Source: Gallionella sp. (lineage in GTDB: Bacteria; Pseudomonadota; Gammaproteobacteria; Burkholderiales; Gallionellaceae). Taken from it: a DNA stretch of 64,000 bases. The position numbers and the translations under genes were made by a program. The first letter of the stretch is position 1. The number at the start of each line of letters is the position of its first letter. The stretch spans positions 1-64,000 of the forward strand of contig JAQTMZ010000001.1 in the NCBI GenBank assembly GCA_028714075.1. Direction: 5' to 3'. Positions 45,192 through 55,225 of this stretch are shown here, one piece after another. Under the pieces are notes generated by a model. That model had not been told where the DNA came from and ran no database searches. It worked only from the letters and a program-made list of their open reading frames with translations.

Positions 45192-45737
45192 ATGGCACAG
45201 AATCCCAATCACCTTATCTGGATAGACCTGGAAATGACCGGTCTCAATCCGGACACCGACCGGATAATCGAGCTCGCCATTGTCATCACCGACAGCAATC
45301 TGGAGACGATCACCGAAGCGCCGGTGCTGGTGGTGCACCAGCCGGACAGCGTGCTGGACGGCATGGATGCATGGAACAAATCCACCCACGGCAAATCCGG
45401 GCTGATCGAAAAAGTGAAAGCCTCCGTGCTGGACGAAGCGACGGCGGAAGCGCAGATGGTCGAGTTCCTCAAGGAATATGTGCCGGTCAGCACCTCGCCG
45501 ATGTGCGGCAACTCCATTTGCCAGGACCGGCGCTTCCTGGCGCGCTGGATGCCCGAGTTCGAGGCCTACTTCCACTACCGCAACCTCGACGTGAGCACCG
45601 TCAAGGAACTCGCGAAACGCTGGAAACCGGAAGTCGTGAAAAACATGAAAAAACACGGCAAGCACGAGGCATTGGCCGACATTTACGAGTCCATCCAGGA
45701 ACTGCGCCACTACCGCGAGCATTTCATCAAGCTGTAA
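45192..45737 (+). CDS. orn: Oligoribonuclease
   Basis: The 181-residue DEDD exonuclease has [14 protein letters not shown] (catalytic Asp and Glu), [21 protein letters not shown] and the late [11 protein letters not shown] with the last Asp. It clears very short RNAs, including pGpG from c-di-GMP breakdown, linking it loosely to the YcgR system in this window. The ATG at 45192 fits the conserved start. It is divergent from the M48 peptidase. Confidence 0.97.
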   Translation: MAQNPNHLIWIDLEMTGLNPDTDRIIELAIVITDSNLETITEAPVLVVHQPDSVLDGMDAWNKSTHGKSGLIEKVKASVLDEATAEAQMVEFLKEYVPVSTSPMCGNSICQDRRFLARWMPEFEAYFHYRNLDVSTVKELAKRWKPEVVKNMKKHGKHEALADIYESIQELRHYREHFIKL

Positions 45738-45764
45738 TTTACTTCACGGATTTGAACAAAGCAG

Positions 45765-45871
45765 TTAGCCACAGAGAACACCGAGAGAAACCCTCGATTG
45801 CCATAGACGCCCGCCCACGGCGGACTGAGAAAACATACGGAACCCGCTTCTCCTCCGTGGCCGCTGTGGCT
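45765..45871. repeat. Inverted repeat of the CCACAGAGAACACCGAGAG family
   Basis: The left arm reads TTAGCCACAGAGAACACCGA and the right arm ends CTCCGTGGCCGCTGTGGC. This belongs to the common environmental repeat that reads CCACAGAG...CTCTGTGG. It fills most of the spacer between orn and the cyclic-nucleotide-domain gene. It is a third repeat type, different from those at 815, 24062 and 48525. Confidence 0.75.
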
Positions 45872-45912
45872 TGAATTGCGGTTTTCAGGTTTACAAGACA
45901 GGAGATTTGACC

Positions 45913-46416
45913 ATGCAGGAATCACCCTATCTGGAAGGCAACGAATTTCTCCTGGAGAAGCTGCAACGCCTGCCTTTTCTCGGCTCGGTGGGCGAGAAAT
46001 ACATCAAGCATATCCTGTGCCTCAGCAAACTGAGAACCTTCGATGACGGGGAAATCGTTACCAGGGAAAGGTCGTTCGACAGCTGGGTCTATATCCTGTT
46101 TTCCGGCGCGGTAAAGATTGTAAAACATGGCAAGGAAATCACCCGGATCGACCAGGTTGGCAGCACCTTTGGCGAAATTTCCGCCGTCGACGGCAAGGCG
46201 CGCTCCGCATCCGTCGAGGCAATCGGCCCCACGGTTTGCCTCGCCATCGACACCTCCTTCATGAACGAAACGGCAGAACCTCTCGAGCAGGCGCTTTTCG
46301 TATCCGTCCTGTACAAACTTTTTGCCGAAGTGATCGCCCAGCGTTTGCGCACCGCCAATGAAGAACTCGTCGAAGTGCGCTCGGAACTTGAACGGCTGAA
46401 AAAATCCAGCAGGTGA
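45913..46416 (+). CDS. Cyclic nucleotide-binding domain protein
   Basis: A 167-residue protein from ATG 45913 (MQESPYLEGNEFLLEKL) with GGAG eight bases ahead. A single cNMP-binding beta barrel spans roughly residues 20-125, with FDSWVYILFSGAVKIVKHGKE and GSTFGEISAVDGKARSASVEA. The phosphate-binding cassette glutamate is present, but the following arginine context differs from CRP. No DNA-binding HTH follows; instead a helical coiled coil (NEELVEVRSELERLKKSS) ends the protein. It may be a sensor partner of another protein. Confidence 0.85.
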   Translation: MQESPYLEGNEFLLEKLQRLPFLGSVGEKYIKHILCLSKLRTFDDGEIVTRERSFDSWVYILFSGAVKIVKHGKEITRIDQVGSTFGEISAVDGKARSASVEAIGPTVCLAIDTSFMNETAEPLEQALFVSVLYKLFAEVIAQRLRTANEELVEVRSELERLKKSSR

Positions 46417-46455
46417 GCTGCAATGGGGCGGCTTTAATGTTTCGTGGCGCGACCG

Positions 46456-46659
46456 CTACAGACCGCGCTTCCTGCGCGCGGAAACCTGCTCACCGGCCAC
46501 GCCCCAGTTGTCGGTGGGCACCTCGTCGATCACGACCATCGTCGTCGCCGGATTCTTGCCGAGCACATCCTTGAGCAGGTTGGTGACGCCCTCGATGAGC
46601 CTGGCCTTCTGCTCGGAGGTAACGCCTTCTTCGGTGATCTTAATGTTTACGTAGGGCAT
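46456..46659 (-). CDS. 4-Oxalocrotonate tautomerase family protein
   Basis: The 67-residue protein begins MPYVNIKITEEGVTSEQKARLIEGVTNLLKDVLGKNP, so Pro1, the catalytic base after Met removal, is present. Small tautomerases of this family form hexamers and isomerise enol-keto substrates such as 2-hydroxymuconate, but many have unknown roles. There is no aromatic-degradation operon around it, so the substrate is open. A VVIDEVPTDNWG segment carries typical family residues. Confidence 0.9.
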   Translation of the reverse strand: MPYVNIKITEEGVTSEQKARLIEGVTNLLKDVLGKNPATTMVVIDEVPTDNWGVAGEQVSARRKRGL

Positions 46660-46683
46660 GGTGATTATTCCAATAAATCTTGA

Positions 46684-47313
46684 TTAGAAATTCGTAGGGC
46701 TGGCATAACGGTCATGTGCCGCTTGCGCCACCGCCAGTACACGCACACAGTCGGTTGCTCTCAATGCCCCAAGTGGGATAAAGCGTTGTTCGGATTTTGT
46801 CATGGCAAAGAAGGAGCGCTTGCTCTGCTGCCCCTGTTGTGGAACTAAGTGTAAGATTAGACGCGAAATGCCGAAATGCCGCACGGTATGCAAACTAATT
46901 TTGGTGATGTCCTTCCATGCAATAGTCTGGCCTTTCAGCACTCTGGCACTAACGCCGTCTGGGCCAAATCGCAGCAAGGGAGCTGAACCCCATAGCTGAC
47001 GCCACATCAACCACACCAAAACGTACATCAATACCGCATATACACCAAAAAAATACGCCAGTGCGCTAGATTTTTCTACAGCGATAATGGTAATCCACGT
47101 TAATCCCACTGCTATCAACAGAAATGGTATGAATATAAAACCCGTTGAACTGAGCCATGAAGGCATGAATACATCATTTTCGTCCGAAAGGTTTTTTTGC
47201 AAATAATTCTGTGAGCATCTTAGTCGAGGGATGCGGCTGTCCATAGCACCAGACAGAAACCATATACCCACAGTGAGGAGTATCCAAAATATGGCAAGTT
47301 CCAAATAAGTCAT
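46684..47313 (-). CDS. Hypothetical membrane protein
   Basis: A 209-residue protein with an N-terminal membrane segment (LAIFWILLTVGIWFL), two more near residues 57-105, and then a soluble C-terminal part that looks beta-rich (LLRFGPDGVSARVLKGQTIAWKDITKI), possibly a PH-like fold. I do not recognise a family. Its codon use is visibly less GC-rich than flanking genes, and it lies alone between a tautomerase and hemH, so recent acquisition is possible. Support is mainly length and a plausible membrane topology. Confidence 0.65.
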   Translation of the reverse strand: MTYLELAIFWILLTVGIWFLSGAMDSRIPRLRCSQNYLQKNLSDENDVFMPSWLSSTGFIFIPFLLIAVGLTWITIIAVEKSSALAYFFGVYAVLMYVLVWLMWRQLWGSAPLLRFGPDGVSARVLKGQTIAWKDITKISLHTVRHFGISRLILHLVPQQGQQSKRSFFAMTKSEQRFIPLGALRATDCVRVLAVAQAAHDRYASPTNF

Positions 47314-47414
47314 TGGCTTAGATAATGACTAACGAAAAATAGCCACCGATAAAGGGGTTAATCTTTTATCGGCGCAGTCAAATAACATACGAACCAAAGG
47401 CACGCAAATCAACT

Positions 47415-48509
47415 TCACTTCTTCGCCCCCATCCCCAACGCCCGCAGCCTGCTCTGCTCCAGTTCCGCCTTGTCCGGCTCGCTCAGCCAGCCGTGCAGAT
47501 TATCCAGCACCAGGTCGGTCAGCGCGTGTATCCAGTCGTTGCGCTCGTTGAGGCAGGGGATATAGTGGTATTCGCCGCCGCCCGCGTGCTGGAACTCCTG
47601 CTTGCCTTCCAGCGCGATCTCTTCCAATGTCTCCAGGCAATCGGCGACGAAACCGGGGCAGACCACGTCGAGGCGTCTGGTCTTTTGCTGGCCGAGTTCC
47701 TTGAGCGTCGCGGCGGTGTAGGGCTTGAGCCATTCCTGCCGGCCGAAGCGCGACTGGAAGCTGACGGCGTATTGTTCCGGCTTCAGGCTCAGCTCCTGCG
47801 CCAGCAGGCGACCGGTCTTGTGGCATTCGCAGTGGTAGGGGTCGCCCTTGTCCAGCGTGTATTGCGGCAGGCCGTGGAAGCTCATCAGCAGCTTTTCCGG
47901 TCGGCCGTGTTTCATCCAGTAGTCTGTGATATTGCCCGCCAGCGCCTTGATGTAGCCGGGATGGTCGTGGAAGTGTTTGACCGTGCGCAGCGCGGGCATG
48001 TTGCGCATTTTCCGCAACTCATCGAACACGATGTCGCACACCGTGGCGGTGGTGCTGGCGGCGTATTGCGGGTACATCGGCACGACCAAAATGCGCTGGC
48101 AATTCTGCTCCCTGAGCCTGCGCAGCACTTCCGGAATGCCGGGGTTGCCATAGCGCATCGCGTAGTCCACCACGTACGGTGCCTTGGTGCGCTGGCTGAG
48201 ATAGCCCTGCAACAGCGTGGCCTGCTTGTCGGTATAGACGCGCAGCGGCGAACCTTCCTTTAACCATATCGAGGCATATTTCGCGGCGGATTTTTTCGGG
48301 CGGGTGTTGAGGATGATGCCGTTCAGAATCAGCCACCACAGCGCGCGCGGCATTTCCACCACACGCGGATCGCCGAGAAATTCCTTCAGGTAGCGGCGCA
48401 CCGCCTCGGGCGTGGGCGCATCCGGCGTGCCGAGATTGACCAGCAGAATGCCGGTCTTTTCCGGCGTGCCGTGGGTGAATGATGGTTCATGCAGATAGTT
48501 CATGGTCAT
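47415..48509 (-). CDS. hemH: Ferrochelatase
   Basis: The 364-residue protein begins with [33 protein letters not shown], the ferrochelatase signature, and has [20 protein letters not shown] with the catalytic histidine and [14 protein letters not shown]. It inserts ferrous iron into protoporphyrin IX. A second ATG two codons in (48503) is equally possible. An inverted repeat (48525-48594) lies immediately upstream between hemH and hrcA, which may influence expression. hemH next to hrcA is common in Betaproteobacteria. Confidence 0.96.
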   Translation of the reverse strand: MTMNYLHEPSFTHGTPEKTGILLVNLGTPDAPTPEAVRRYLKEFLGDPRVVEMPRALWWLILNGIILNTRPKKSAAKYASIWLKEGSPLRVYTDKQATLLQGYLSQRTKAPYVVDYAMRYGNPGIPEVLRRLREQNCQRILVVPMYPQYAASTTATVCDIVFDELRKMRNMPALRTVKHFHDHPGYIKALAGNITDYWMKHGRPEKLLMSFHGLPQYTLDKGDPYHCECHKTGRLLAQELSLKPEQYAVSFQSRFGRQEWLKPYTAATLKELGQQKTRRLDVVCPGFVADCLETLEEIALEGKQEFQHAGGGEYHYIPCLNERNDWIHALTDLVLDNLHGWLSEPDKAELEQSRLRALGMGAKK

Positions 48510-48524
48510 CCATAAAAAACAGTT

Positions 48525-48594
48525 GTCCGCAGATTACACAGATTCACGCAGATTGTTTTCGTTTTAATCTATGTAATCTGTGTAATCTGCGGAC
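48525..48594. repeat. Inverted repeat of the CAGATTACACAGATT family, copy 2
   Basis: It opens with the same GTCCGCAGATTACACAGATT as the copy at 815 and closes TAATCTGCGGAC. The centre differs. It occupies the hrcA-hemH spacer. Two copies 48 kb apart with identical ends but different centres suggest conserved terminal arms. Confidence 0.8.
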
Positions 48595-48606
48595 GGGCCT
48601 TTGGTA

Positions 48607-49626
48607 TCAGTTTTGCGACAACGCATTGCCCAGCAGCCGTGCCGTGATATCCACAATCGGTATCACCCGCTCGTAATCCATGCGCTTCGGGCCGACCACG
48701 GCGAGCGTGCCGATCACTTTACCATCGGCGGAATAGGGCGCGGTGATCACGCTGCACTCGTCCAGCGAGGCCAGCCCGGATTCGGCGCCGACGAAGATGT
48801 GGATGCCCTGCCCCCTGCGGCTGGCGTCGAGCAGGTGCAGCAGCTCGGTTTTTTTCTCGAACAGGTTGAACAGCCTGCGCAGGCGGTTCATGTCGGTGGA
48901 CAGCTCTTCCACATGCAGCAGGTTGTGCTCGCCGCTGATGACGTAATCTTCGGTCTGCTTTGCCTGTGCCGCATCGCCCGCCGCCAGCGCCGCCGCCATC
49001 AGCGCGCTCATGTCCTGATGCAGTTGTTGCAATTCGCCGCGCAGCCGGTCGCGGATCTGCGAGAAGCTGCAGCCGATGTAATGCTGGTTGAGGAAGTTGC
49101 CCGCCTCGGTGAGCTGCGACTGGGTGTAATCGCGCTCCATCAGCAGCACGCGGTTTTCCACTTCGCCGTCCGGCATCACGATGATGAGCAGCACGCGCTT
49201 CTCGCCGAGGCGCAGGAATTCGATCTGGCGCACGGTGATCGCGCTGCGCCTCGCGGTGGCGACCACGCCGGCAAATTGGGTCAATTCGGAAAGCATGTTC
49301 GAGGCCTGCGCGATCAGGCGCGACGGGTTGTCGGGCTGCAATTGGCTTTCCATTTGCTGCACGCGCGCGCTGTCCAGCGGCTTGGTCACCAGCATGGTGT
49401 CGATGAACAGCCGGTACGCCATGCCGGTCGGGACGCGTCCCGCCGAGGTATGCGGGCTGCTGACCAGGCCGATGTCTTCCAGGTCGGCCATCACGTTGCG
49501 GATCGTCGCCGAGCTGACTTCGAGGCCGGAATACTGTAGCAAGGCGCGCGAACCGACCGGCTGGCCATCGCTGATGTAGCGTTCCACCAGGGTCTTGAGC
49601 AGGATTTGTGCGCGTTCATTGAGCAT
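48607..49626 (-). CDS. hrcA: Heat-inducible transcription repressor HrcA
   Basis: The 339-residue protein has an N-terminal winged helix ([45 protein letters not shown]) and the C-terminal GAF-like domain ending in [20 protein letters not shown]. HrcA binds CIRCE elements (TTAGCACTC...GAGTGCTAA) of heat-shock genes; I found no CIRCE in this window, so its targets lie elsewhere. It precedes hemH in the same direction. Confidence 0.96.
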   Translation of the reverse strand: MLNERAQILLKTLVERYISDGQPVGSRALLQYSGLEVSSATIRNVMADLEDIGLVSSPHTSAGRVPTGMAYRLFIDTMLVTKPLDSARVQQMESQLQPDNPSRLIAQASNMLSELTQFAGVVATARRSAITVRQIEFLRLGEKRVLLIIVMPDGEVENRVLLMERDYTQSQLTEAGNFLNQHYIGCSFSQIRDRLRGELQQLHQDMSALMAAALAAGDAAQAKQTEDYVISGEHNLLHVEELSTDMNRLRRLFNLFEKKTELLHLLDASRRGQGIHIFVGAESGLASLDECSVITAPYSADGKVIGTLAVVGPKRMDYERVIPIVDITARLLGNALSQN

Positions 49627-49711
49627 GGGTTAATTCTACCATCGCGCACAGGTTATCTATCCGGTAAAAATGGCACCAAGGTACGGCGCGCCATGCACCT
49701 GCAATGCGCCG

Positions 49712-50662
49712 CTACTTCAGCCAACCCTTGCGGTGGAACAACCAGAACGGTATCGCGACGGATGCCAGCATCAGCGCCAGGGCAAACGGGTAGCCGTTGG
49801 CCCAGTCCAGTTCCGGCATATGCTTGAAATTCATCCCGTAGATGGACGCGATCAGCGTGGGCGGCAGCAGCGCCACCGCGGCCACCGAGAACAGGCGCAC
49901 GATCTTGTTCTGGTTGATGTTGATGAAACCGACGGTGGCGTTCATCAGGAAGTTGATCTTGTCGAACAGGAAAGCGGTGTGCCCGTCCAGCGAATCGATG
50001 TCCAGCATGATCTGGCGCGCATCCTCCATCTGCTCCGGCGTGAGCAGCTTGCTGCGCATCAGGAACGAAATCGCGCGGCGCGTATCCATCAGGTTGCGGC
50101 GGATACGGCCGTTCAGGTGTTCCGCGTGGGCGATATCGGACAATACCGCGCTGGCCTGCTTGTCGGTGAGCGTTTTGTTAAGCACCGTGCCGCTGATTTC
50201 ACCGAGATCGGCATAGGCCTCCTCCAGCGCATCGGCGGAAAACTCCACATCCGAATCGTACAAATCGATCAGCACATCGAGGCTGTCCGCGACAAGGTCG
50301 GGATGCCCGTGCGAACGCACGCGGCAGCGCAGCAACACCGGCAAATCTTCATCATGCACGCTGAACAAAACATTGTTGGCCAGCACGAAAGCCACCGTCA
50401 CGCTGCGTGAATTGCTCTCCTTGCCGAGCAGAAAATCCGAGCGCACATGCAGCTCGTCGTTCTCTTCATAAAACCGCGCGCTGGCCTCGATGTCGCGCAA
50501 ATGTTCCGGTTGCGGCAGGATGACGGAGAAAGTCTTGGCGACCCATTCGCGCTCGTCCTCGCTGGGCGCGATGGCATCCACCCAGATCGGCTTGCGTGTG
50601 GCGATCTCGCCCGGCCCTATCCAGGACAGCCGTCCGTTCTCCAGTGTAAAAATATTGAGCAT
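49712..50662 (-). CDS. corA: Magnesium/cobalt transporter CorA
   Basis: The 316-residue protein has a large cytoplasmic N-terminal domain and two C-terminal membrane segments (VALLPPTLIASIYGMNF and FALALMLASVAIPFWLF). The selectivity motif GMN sits between them in IYGMNFKHMPELDW. It imports Mg2+ (and Co2+ or Ni2+) as a pentamer. The residue after the first segment matches the CorA family rather than ZntB. It stands alone between hrcA and thpR. Confidence 0.94.
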   Translation of the reverse strand: MLNIFTLENGRLSWIGPGEIATRKPIWVDAIAPSEDEREWVAKTFSVILPQPEHLRDIEASARFYEENDELHVRSDFLLGKESNSRSVTVAFVLANNVLFSVHDEDLPVLLRCRVRSHGHPDLVADSLDVLIDLYDSDVEFSADALEEAYADLGEISGTVLNKTLTDKQASAVLSDIAHAEHLNGRIRRNLMDTRRAISFLMRSKLLTPEQMEDARQIMLDIDSLDGHTAFLFDKINFLMNATVGFININQNKIVRLFSVAAVALLPPTLIASIYGMNFKHMPELDWANGYPFALALMLASVAIPFWLFHRKGWLK

Positions 50663-50699
50663 ATGCCCGTCTCCGGTTACAAAATTTCAACAGTGCCGA

Positions 50700-51254
50700 T
50701 TATCCGCTACCAGAGCCCAAAGGGAAACGTGCCAGCACGCGATAATCGGTCAACCCGTCGCGCGGCACGGATTGCACCAGCGCGAAATCCCCGACCTGCC
50801 AGCACACCGGCTGCATCGCGGGCAGCGGCGTGTCGCTCCAGTGCGCGTTGCGCAACAGCGTGACATGCGGCTGGTAATCGCGCCGGTCGAGTTTGAAGCG
50901 GTGTGCGGTCAGGCGCTGTTCCAGCGCGCCGGCCAGTTGCGCCAGCTGTTGCGGCATCTGGCGCGGCGCGGCATACACGATGTGGTTGTGCCCCCAGTAG
51001 CGCGCTTCGTCAAAACACAACTCGAAACCTTCTCCGCCGACCTCCTGCGCCGCCAGCTGCAATACTTCCAGCCCGTACAATTCCACGTTTCCGATAAATG
51101 CCAGCGTATTGTGCAATGTCTCGCCGCGCATCGCGCGCCCGCCGCACAGTTTTTTCAGCGGCGCTTGCCACGCGGCCAGCTGGCCGCGTTCTTCGTCTGT
51201 AGGCCACAGGGCGAAAAATACCCGTGCGGTCGAGGTTTCAGGTGGGTGTTTCAT
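50700..51254 (-). CDS. thpR: RNA 2',3'-cyclic phosphodiesterase ThpR
   Basis: A 184-residue 2H phosphodiesterase with the two HxTx motifs: HNTLAFIG in the first half and HVTLLRN in the second. Family members open 2',3'-cyclic ends or act on RNA ligation intermediates; the physiological role in bacteria is unclear. RVFFALWPTDEERGQLAAW is the typical opening. It is divergent from the large FAD/Fe-S oxidoreductase. Confidence 0.92.
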   Translation of the reverse strand: MKHPPETSTARVFFALWPTDEERGQLAAWQAPLKKLCGGRAMRGETLHNTLAFIGNVELYGLEVLQLAAQEVGGEGFELCFDEARYWGHNHIVYAAPRQMPQQLAQLAGALEQRLTAHRFKLDRRDYQPHVTLLRNAHWSDTPLPAMQPVCWQVGDFALVQSVPRDGLTDYRVLARFPLGSGSG

Positions 51255-51326
51255 ATAACCGGCATTTTATCCGCATGAGCGGCGGCCTGCATTGAGGTAA
51301 AATATCGAACTTGCAAAAGGAACATC

Positions 51327-54300
51327 ATGACGGCACGTTTGCGCGAAATACCCTACAACTACACCTCGCTTTCCGACCGCGAGATCGTCCTGCGCATTCT
51401 CGGCGCAGAGGCATGGGACATCATCAATACGTTGCGCGAGCAGCGCCGCACCGGCCGCTCGGCGCAGATGCTGTACGAAGTGCTGGGCGATATCTGGGTG
51501 GTGATGCGCAACCCGTATTTGCAGGACGACCTGCTCGCCAACCGCAAGCGCCGCGAGGCTCTGGTCGGCGCGCTGCACCATCGCCTGAATGCGATTGACG
51601 CGCGCCGCCGCGCCGCCGAAGGCGCCGAAACCGACGACAAACAAAATCCCACCATGCAAGTAAAGCGCCTGCTCGAACTGGCCGCTGCCGCCGTCGACCA
51701 GTTTGCCGGCGAATTCGAACAGACCCTGCAGTTGCGCGAGCGCACCCTGCGCGTTTTGGCGCGCATCACGCGGCGCGACAACATCCAGTTCGACGGCCTG
51801 GCGCGCGTATCGCACGTGACCGACGCGACCGACTGGCGCGTGGAGTACCCGTTCGTGGTGCTGCACCCGGACAGCGAGCAGGAAGTCGCGCCGCTGGTGC
51901 GCGCCTGCATCGAGCTCAAGCTCACCATCATCCCGCGCGGCGGCGGCACCGGCTACACCGGCGGCGCGGTGCCGCTGGATAAATTATCGGCGGTCATCAA
52001 CACCGAAAAACTGGATACCCTCTCCGCGGTGGAGCAGGTTGTGCTGCCCGGCCTGAGCCAGCCTTACGCCACCATCCAGTGCGGCGCGGGCGTGGTGACG
52101 CGGCGCGTGATGGAGGCGGCGGACAACAACAAGCTGGTGTTTGCGGTCGACCCGACCTCGGCGGATGCGTCATGCATCGGCGGTAACGTGTCGATGAACG
52201 CGGGCGGCAAGAAAGCCGTGCTGTGGGGCACCGCGCTGGACAACCTCGCCTCATGGCGCATGGTCACGCCGGACGGCCTGTGGATGGAAGTGGAACGCCT
52301 GAACCACAACCTCGGCAAGATTCACAATGCCGCCACCGCGAGCTTCCGCATCAGCCGTTTCGAGGCGGACGGCATAACCCCGCACGGCGCGCCGGAAACG
52401 CTGGCCGTCCCCGGCAGCGTGTTCCGCAAGGAAGGCTTGGGCAAGGATGTCACCGACAAATTCCTGTCCGGTCTGCCCGGCATCCAGAAGGAAGGCTGCG
52501 ACGGCATCATCACGTCGGCGCGCTTCATCCTGCACCGCGCCCATGCGCACACCCGCACCGTGTGCCTGGAATTTTTCGGCCAGGTGCGCGAGGCGGTGCC
52601 CGCGATCATCGAAATCAAATCCTACATGGACGCGCACCCCGGCGCACTGCTGGCGGGGCTGGAGCATCTCGACGAGCGCTATCTCAAGGCGGTGGGTTAC
52701 GCCACCAAGGCCAAACGCGGGACGCGCCCGAAGATGGTGCTGGTCGCCGATGTGGTGAGCGACGACGCGGACGCGGCGGCTTCCGCATCGTCCGAGATCG
52801 TACGCCTCGCCAATCTGCGCCATGGCGAGGGCTTCATCGCGGTCTCCGCCGAGGCGCGCAAGAAATTCTGGCTGGACCGCGCGCGCACCGCCGCGATCGC
52901 AAGGCACACCAACGCCTTCAAGGTCAACGAAGACGTGGTGATCCCGCTGCCGCGCATGGGCGATTACTGCGACGGCATCGAGCGCATCAACATCGAGCTG
53001 TCGCTGCACAACAAACTCAAACTGCTCGATGCGCTGGATGAATTCTTCTCCGGTGAACTGCCGCTGTATTACCAGGATGACGCGCAACTCGGCGACGCCG
53101 AACTGATCGGCAACCGCGCGCAGGATGCCCGGCAACTGCTGGCCGAAGTGCGCGCGCGCTGGCAATGGCTGCGGGACAACCTCGATGCGCCAACCCCTCC
53201 CGGCCTCCCCTTGTCAGTTGAGGAGTCTGGCTTCCCCCTTGACAAGGGGGGATCGAGGGGGGTTTCGGTCTTCCACGCGCTGCAAGACCACACCATCCGC
53301 GCCTCGTGGAAGAGCGAGGTGCGCGAGCCGCTGCAGCAGCTTTTCAGCGGCAGCACTTACCAGCCCGTTCTCGACCGCTGCAACGCCACCCACCAGACCG
53401 TGCTGAAAAGCCGCGTGTTCATCGCGCTGCACATGCATGCGGGCGACGGCAACGTGCATACCAACATCCCGGTGAATTCCGACGACTACGAAATGCTGCA
53501 ACAGGCCTATGCGGCGGTGGATCGCATCATGCGGCTGGCCAAGGATCTGGGCGGGGTGATTTCCGGCGAGCACGGCATCGGCATCACCAAATTCGATTAC
53601 CTCGAGCCGCACGAAACCGCCCCGTTCGCCGCATACAAGCAGCGCATCGACCCGGAAGGCCGCTTCAACAAGGGCAAGCTGCTCAAGGGCAGCAACCTGG
53701 AGCGCGCCTACACCCCCAGCTTTAATTTGATGGAGCTGGAAAGCCTGATTCTGGAGAAGAGCGAGCTGGGCCAAATCTCCGATTCGATCAAGGATTGCCT
53801 GCGCTGCGGCAAGTGCAAGCCGGTATGCAGCACGCATGTGCCGCGCGCCAACCTGCTGTATTCGCCGCGCAACAAGATACTCGCCACCTCGCTGCTGATC
53901 GAGGCCTTCCTGTACGAGGAGCAGACGCGGCGCGGGGTTTCCATCCAGCACTTCGCCGAATTCGGCGATGTCGCCGACCACTGTACGGTCTGCCACAAGT
54001 GCCTGAGCCCGTGCCCTGTCAACATCGACTTCGGCGACGTGTCGGTCGCGATGCGCAATTTCCTGCGCAAGCAGGGCAAGAAGAAATTCAACCCGGTGAC
54101 GGCCGCTTCGATGCTGTTCCTCAACGCCACCGACCCGACCACCATCAAGCTGGTGCGCAAGGCGATGATCGAATGGGGCTACAAGGCGCAACGCCTCGGC
54201 CACCGGATCACAAAGCATTTCGGCCTGTTGCAAAGCCAGACCAGGCGGCCGCCCGCCACCGTCGGGAAGGCACCGCTTGTTTTACCGCTGGCCCGCGCCC

Positions 54301-55217
54301 AGGTGATCCACTTTTTCAACAAGCCGATGCCGGGCAACCTGCCCAGTAAAACCTCGCGCGCGTTGCTCGACATAGAAGACAAGAACATCGTGCCGATCAT
54401 CCGCAACCCGCTTAAATCGGGCGAAGACAGCGAGGCGGTGTTCTACTTTCCCGGTTGCGGCTCGGAGCGGCTGTTCGGCCAGGTCGGCCTGGCGACGCAG
54501 GCGATGCTGTATGAAATCGGCGTTATCACCGTGCTGCCGCCCGGCTACCTGTGCTGCGGCTATCCGCAAAATGCTTCGGGGCAAGCCGACAAGGCCAACC
54601 AGATCAGCACCGACAACCGCGTGCTGTTCCATCGCGTGGCCAACACGCTGAATTACCTCGACATCAAGACGGTGATCGTGTCGTGCGGCACCTGCATGGA
54701 CCAGTTGCTGAAGTACGAATTCGACAAAATTTTCCCCGGCTGCCGCCTGCTGGATATTCACGAATACCTGCTCGAGCGCGGCGTGAAGCTGGAAACACCC
54801 ACCGGTGTCCGCTACATGTACCACGACCCGTGCCACTCGCCGATGAAGACCCATCAGCCGCTCAAGGTGGTGAGCGAGCTGATGGGCGTGAACGTGCCGC
54901 TCAACGACCGCTGCTGCGGCGAAGCCGGCAGCTTCGGCGTGGCGCTGCCGCATATCGCCACACAGGTGCGCTTCCGCAAGGAAGAGGAAATGCGCAAGGG
55001 TGCGGACGCGCTGCGCGCCGACGGCTATACCGGCGAAGTAAAGGTCCTCACTTCCTGCCCGGCCTGCAATCAGGGTCTGTCGCGCTATAACGACGACAGC
55101 GGCACCACCTCGGACTACATCGTCATCGAAATGGCCAAACACCTGCTCGGTGAAAATTGGCTGCCGGACTATGTAGAAAAGGCCAATAACGGAGGCATCG
55201 AAAGAGTGCTTTTGTAA
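51327..55217 (+). CDS. Giant FAD/Fe-S oxidoreductase (DUF3683, D-lactate/glycolate type)
   Basis: The 1296-residue protein has a DUF3683 N-terminal domain (about 1-130), an FAD-binding PCMH domain ([12 protein letters not shown] near 201), an FAD-linked oxidase C-terminal domain, two [4Fe-4S] motifs ([11 protein letters not shown] near 823 and [12 protein letters not shown] near 886) and two CCG domains from about 1040. This mirrors D-lactate, glycolate or similar 2-hydroxyacid dehydrogenases that pass electrons to quinone. About 25 residues at 622-646 ([20 protein letters not shown]...) come from an inserted repeat. The substrate is unknown. Confidence 0.92.
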   Translation: MTARLREIPYNYTSLSDREIVLRILGAEAWDIINTLREQRRTGRSAQMLYEVLGDIWVVMRNPYLQDDLLANRKRREALVGALHHRLNAIDARRRAAEGAETDDKQNPTMQVKRLLELAAAAVDQFAGEFEQTLQLRERTLRVLARITRRDNIQFDGLARVSHVTDATDWRVEYPFVVLHPDSEQEVAPLVRACIELKLTIIPRGGGTGYTGGAVPLDKLSAVINTEKLDTLSAVEQVVLPGLSQPYATIQCGAGVVTRRVMEAADNNKLVFAVDPTSADASCIGGNVSMNAGGKKAVLWGTALDNLASWRMVTPDGLWMEVERLNHNLGKIHNAATASFRISRFEADGITPHGAPETLAVPGSVFRKEGLGKDVTDKFLSGLPGIQKEGCDGIITSARFILHRAHAHTRTVCLEFFGQVREAVPAIIEIKSYMDAHPGALLAGLEHLDERYLKAVGYATKAKRGTRPKMVLVADVVSDDADAAASASSEIVRLANLRHGEGFIAVSAEARKKFWLDRARTAAIARHTNAFKVNEDVVIPLPRMGDYCDGIERINIELSLHNKLKLLDALDEFFSGELPLYYQDDAQLGDAELIGNRAQDARQLLAEVRARWQWLRDNLDAPTPPGLPLSVEESGFPLDKGGSRGVSVFHALQDHTIRASWKSEVREPLQQLFSGSTYQPVLDRCNATHQTVLKSRVFIALHMHAGDGNVHTNIPVNSDDYEMLQQAYAAVDRIMRLAKDLGGVISGEHGIGITKFDYLEPHETAPFAAYKQRIDPEGRFNKGKLLKGSNLERAYTPSFNLMELESLILEKSELGQISDSIKDCLRCGKCKPVCSTHVPRANLLYSPRNKILATSLLIEAFLYEEQTRRGVSIQHFAEFGDVADHCTVCHKCLSPCPVNIDFGDVSVAMRNFLRKQGKKKFNPVTAASMLFLNATDPTTIKLVRKAMIEWGYKAQRLGHRITKHFGLLQSQTRRPPATVGKAPLVLPLARAQVIHFFNKPMPGNLPSKTSRALLDIEDKNIVPIIRNPLKSGEDSEAVFYFPGCGSERLFGQVGLATQAMLYEIGVITVLPPGYLCCGYPQNASGQADKANQISTDNRVLFHRVANTLNYLDIKTVIVSCGTCMDQLLKYEFDKIFPGCRLLDIHEYLLERGVKLETPTGVRYMYHDPCHSPMKTHQPLKVVSELMGVNVPLNDRCCGEAGSFGVALPHIATQVRFRKEEEMRKGADALRADGYTGEVKVLTSCPACNQGLSRYNDDSGTTSDYIVIEMAKHLLGENWLPDYVEKANNGGIERVLL
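53191..53265. repeat. Palindromic repeat inserted in frame in the FAD/Fe-S oxidoreductase
   Basis: AACCCCTCCCGGCCTCCCCT...TTGTC and GACAAGGGGGGATCGAGGGG form a palindrome of about 75 bases with an off-centre TTGTCAGTTGAGG spacer. Read in the gene frame it encodes [10 protein letters not shown], another peptide I know as a frequent translation of dispersed repeats. The flanks match the family without a gap in frame. Confidence 0.75.
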
Positions 55218-55225
55218 ATGCGACC

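Noticed and set aside
48607..49711. A CIRCE operator near hrcA
   Set aside because: No TTAGCACTC-N9-GAGTGCTAA was found upstream of hrcA or elsewhere in the window.
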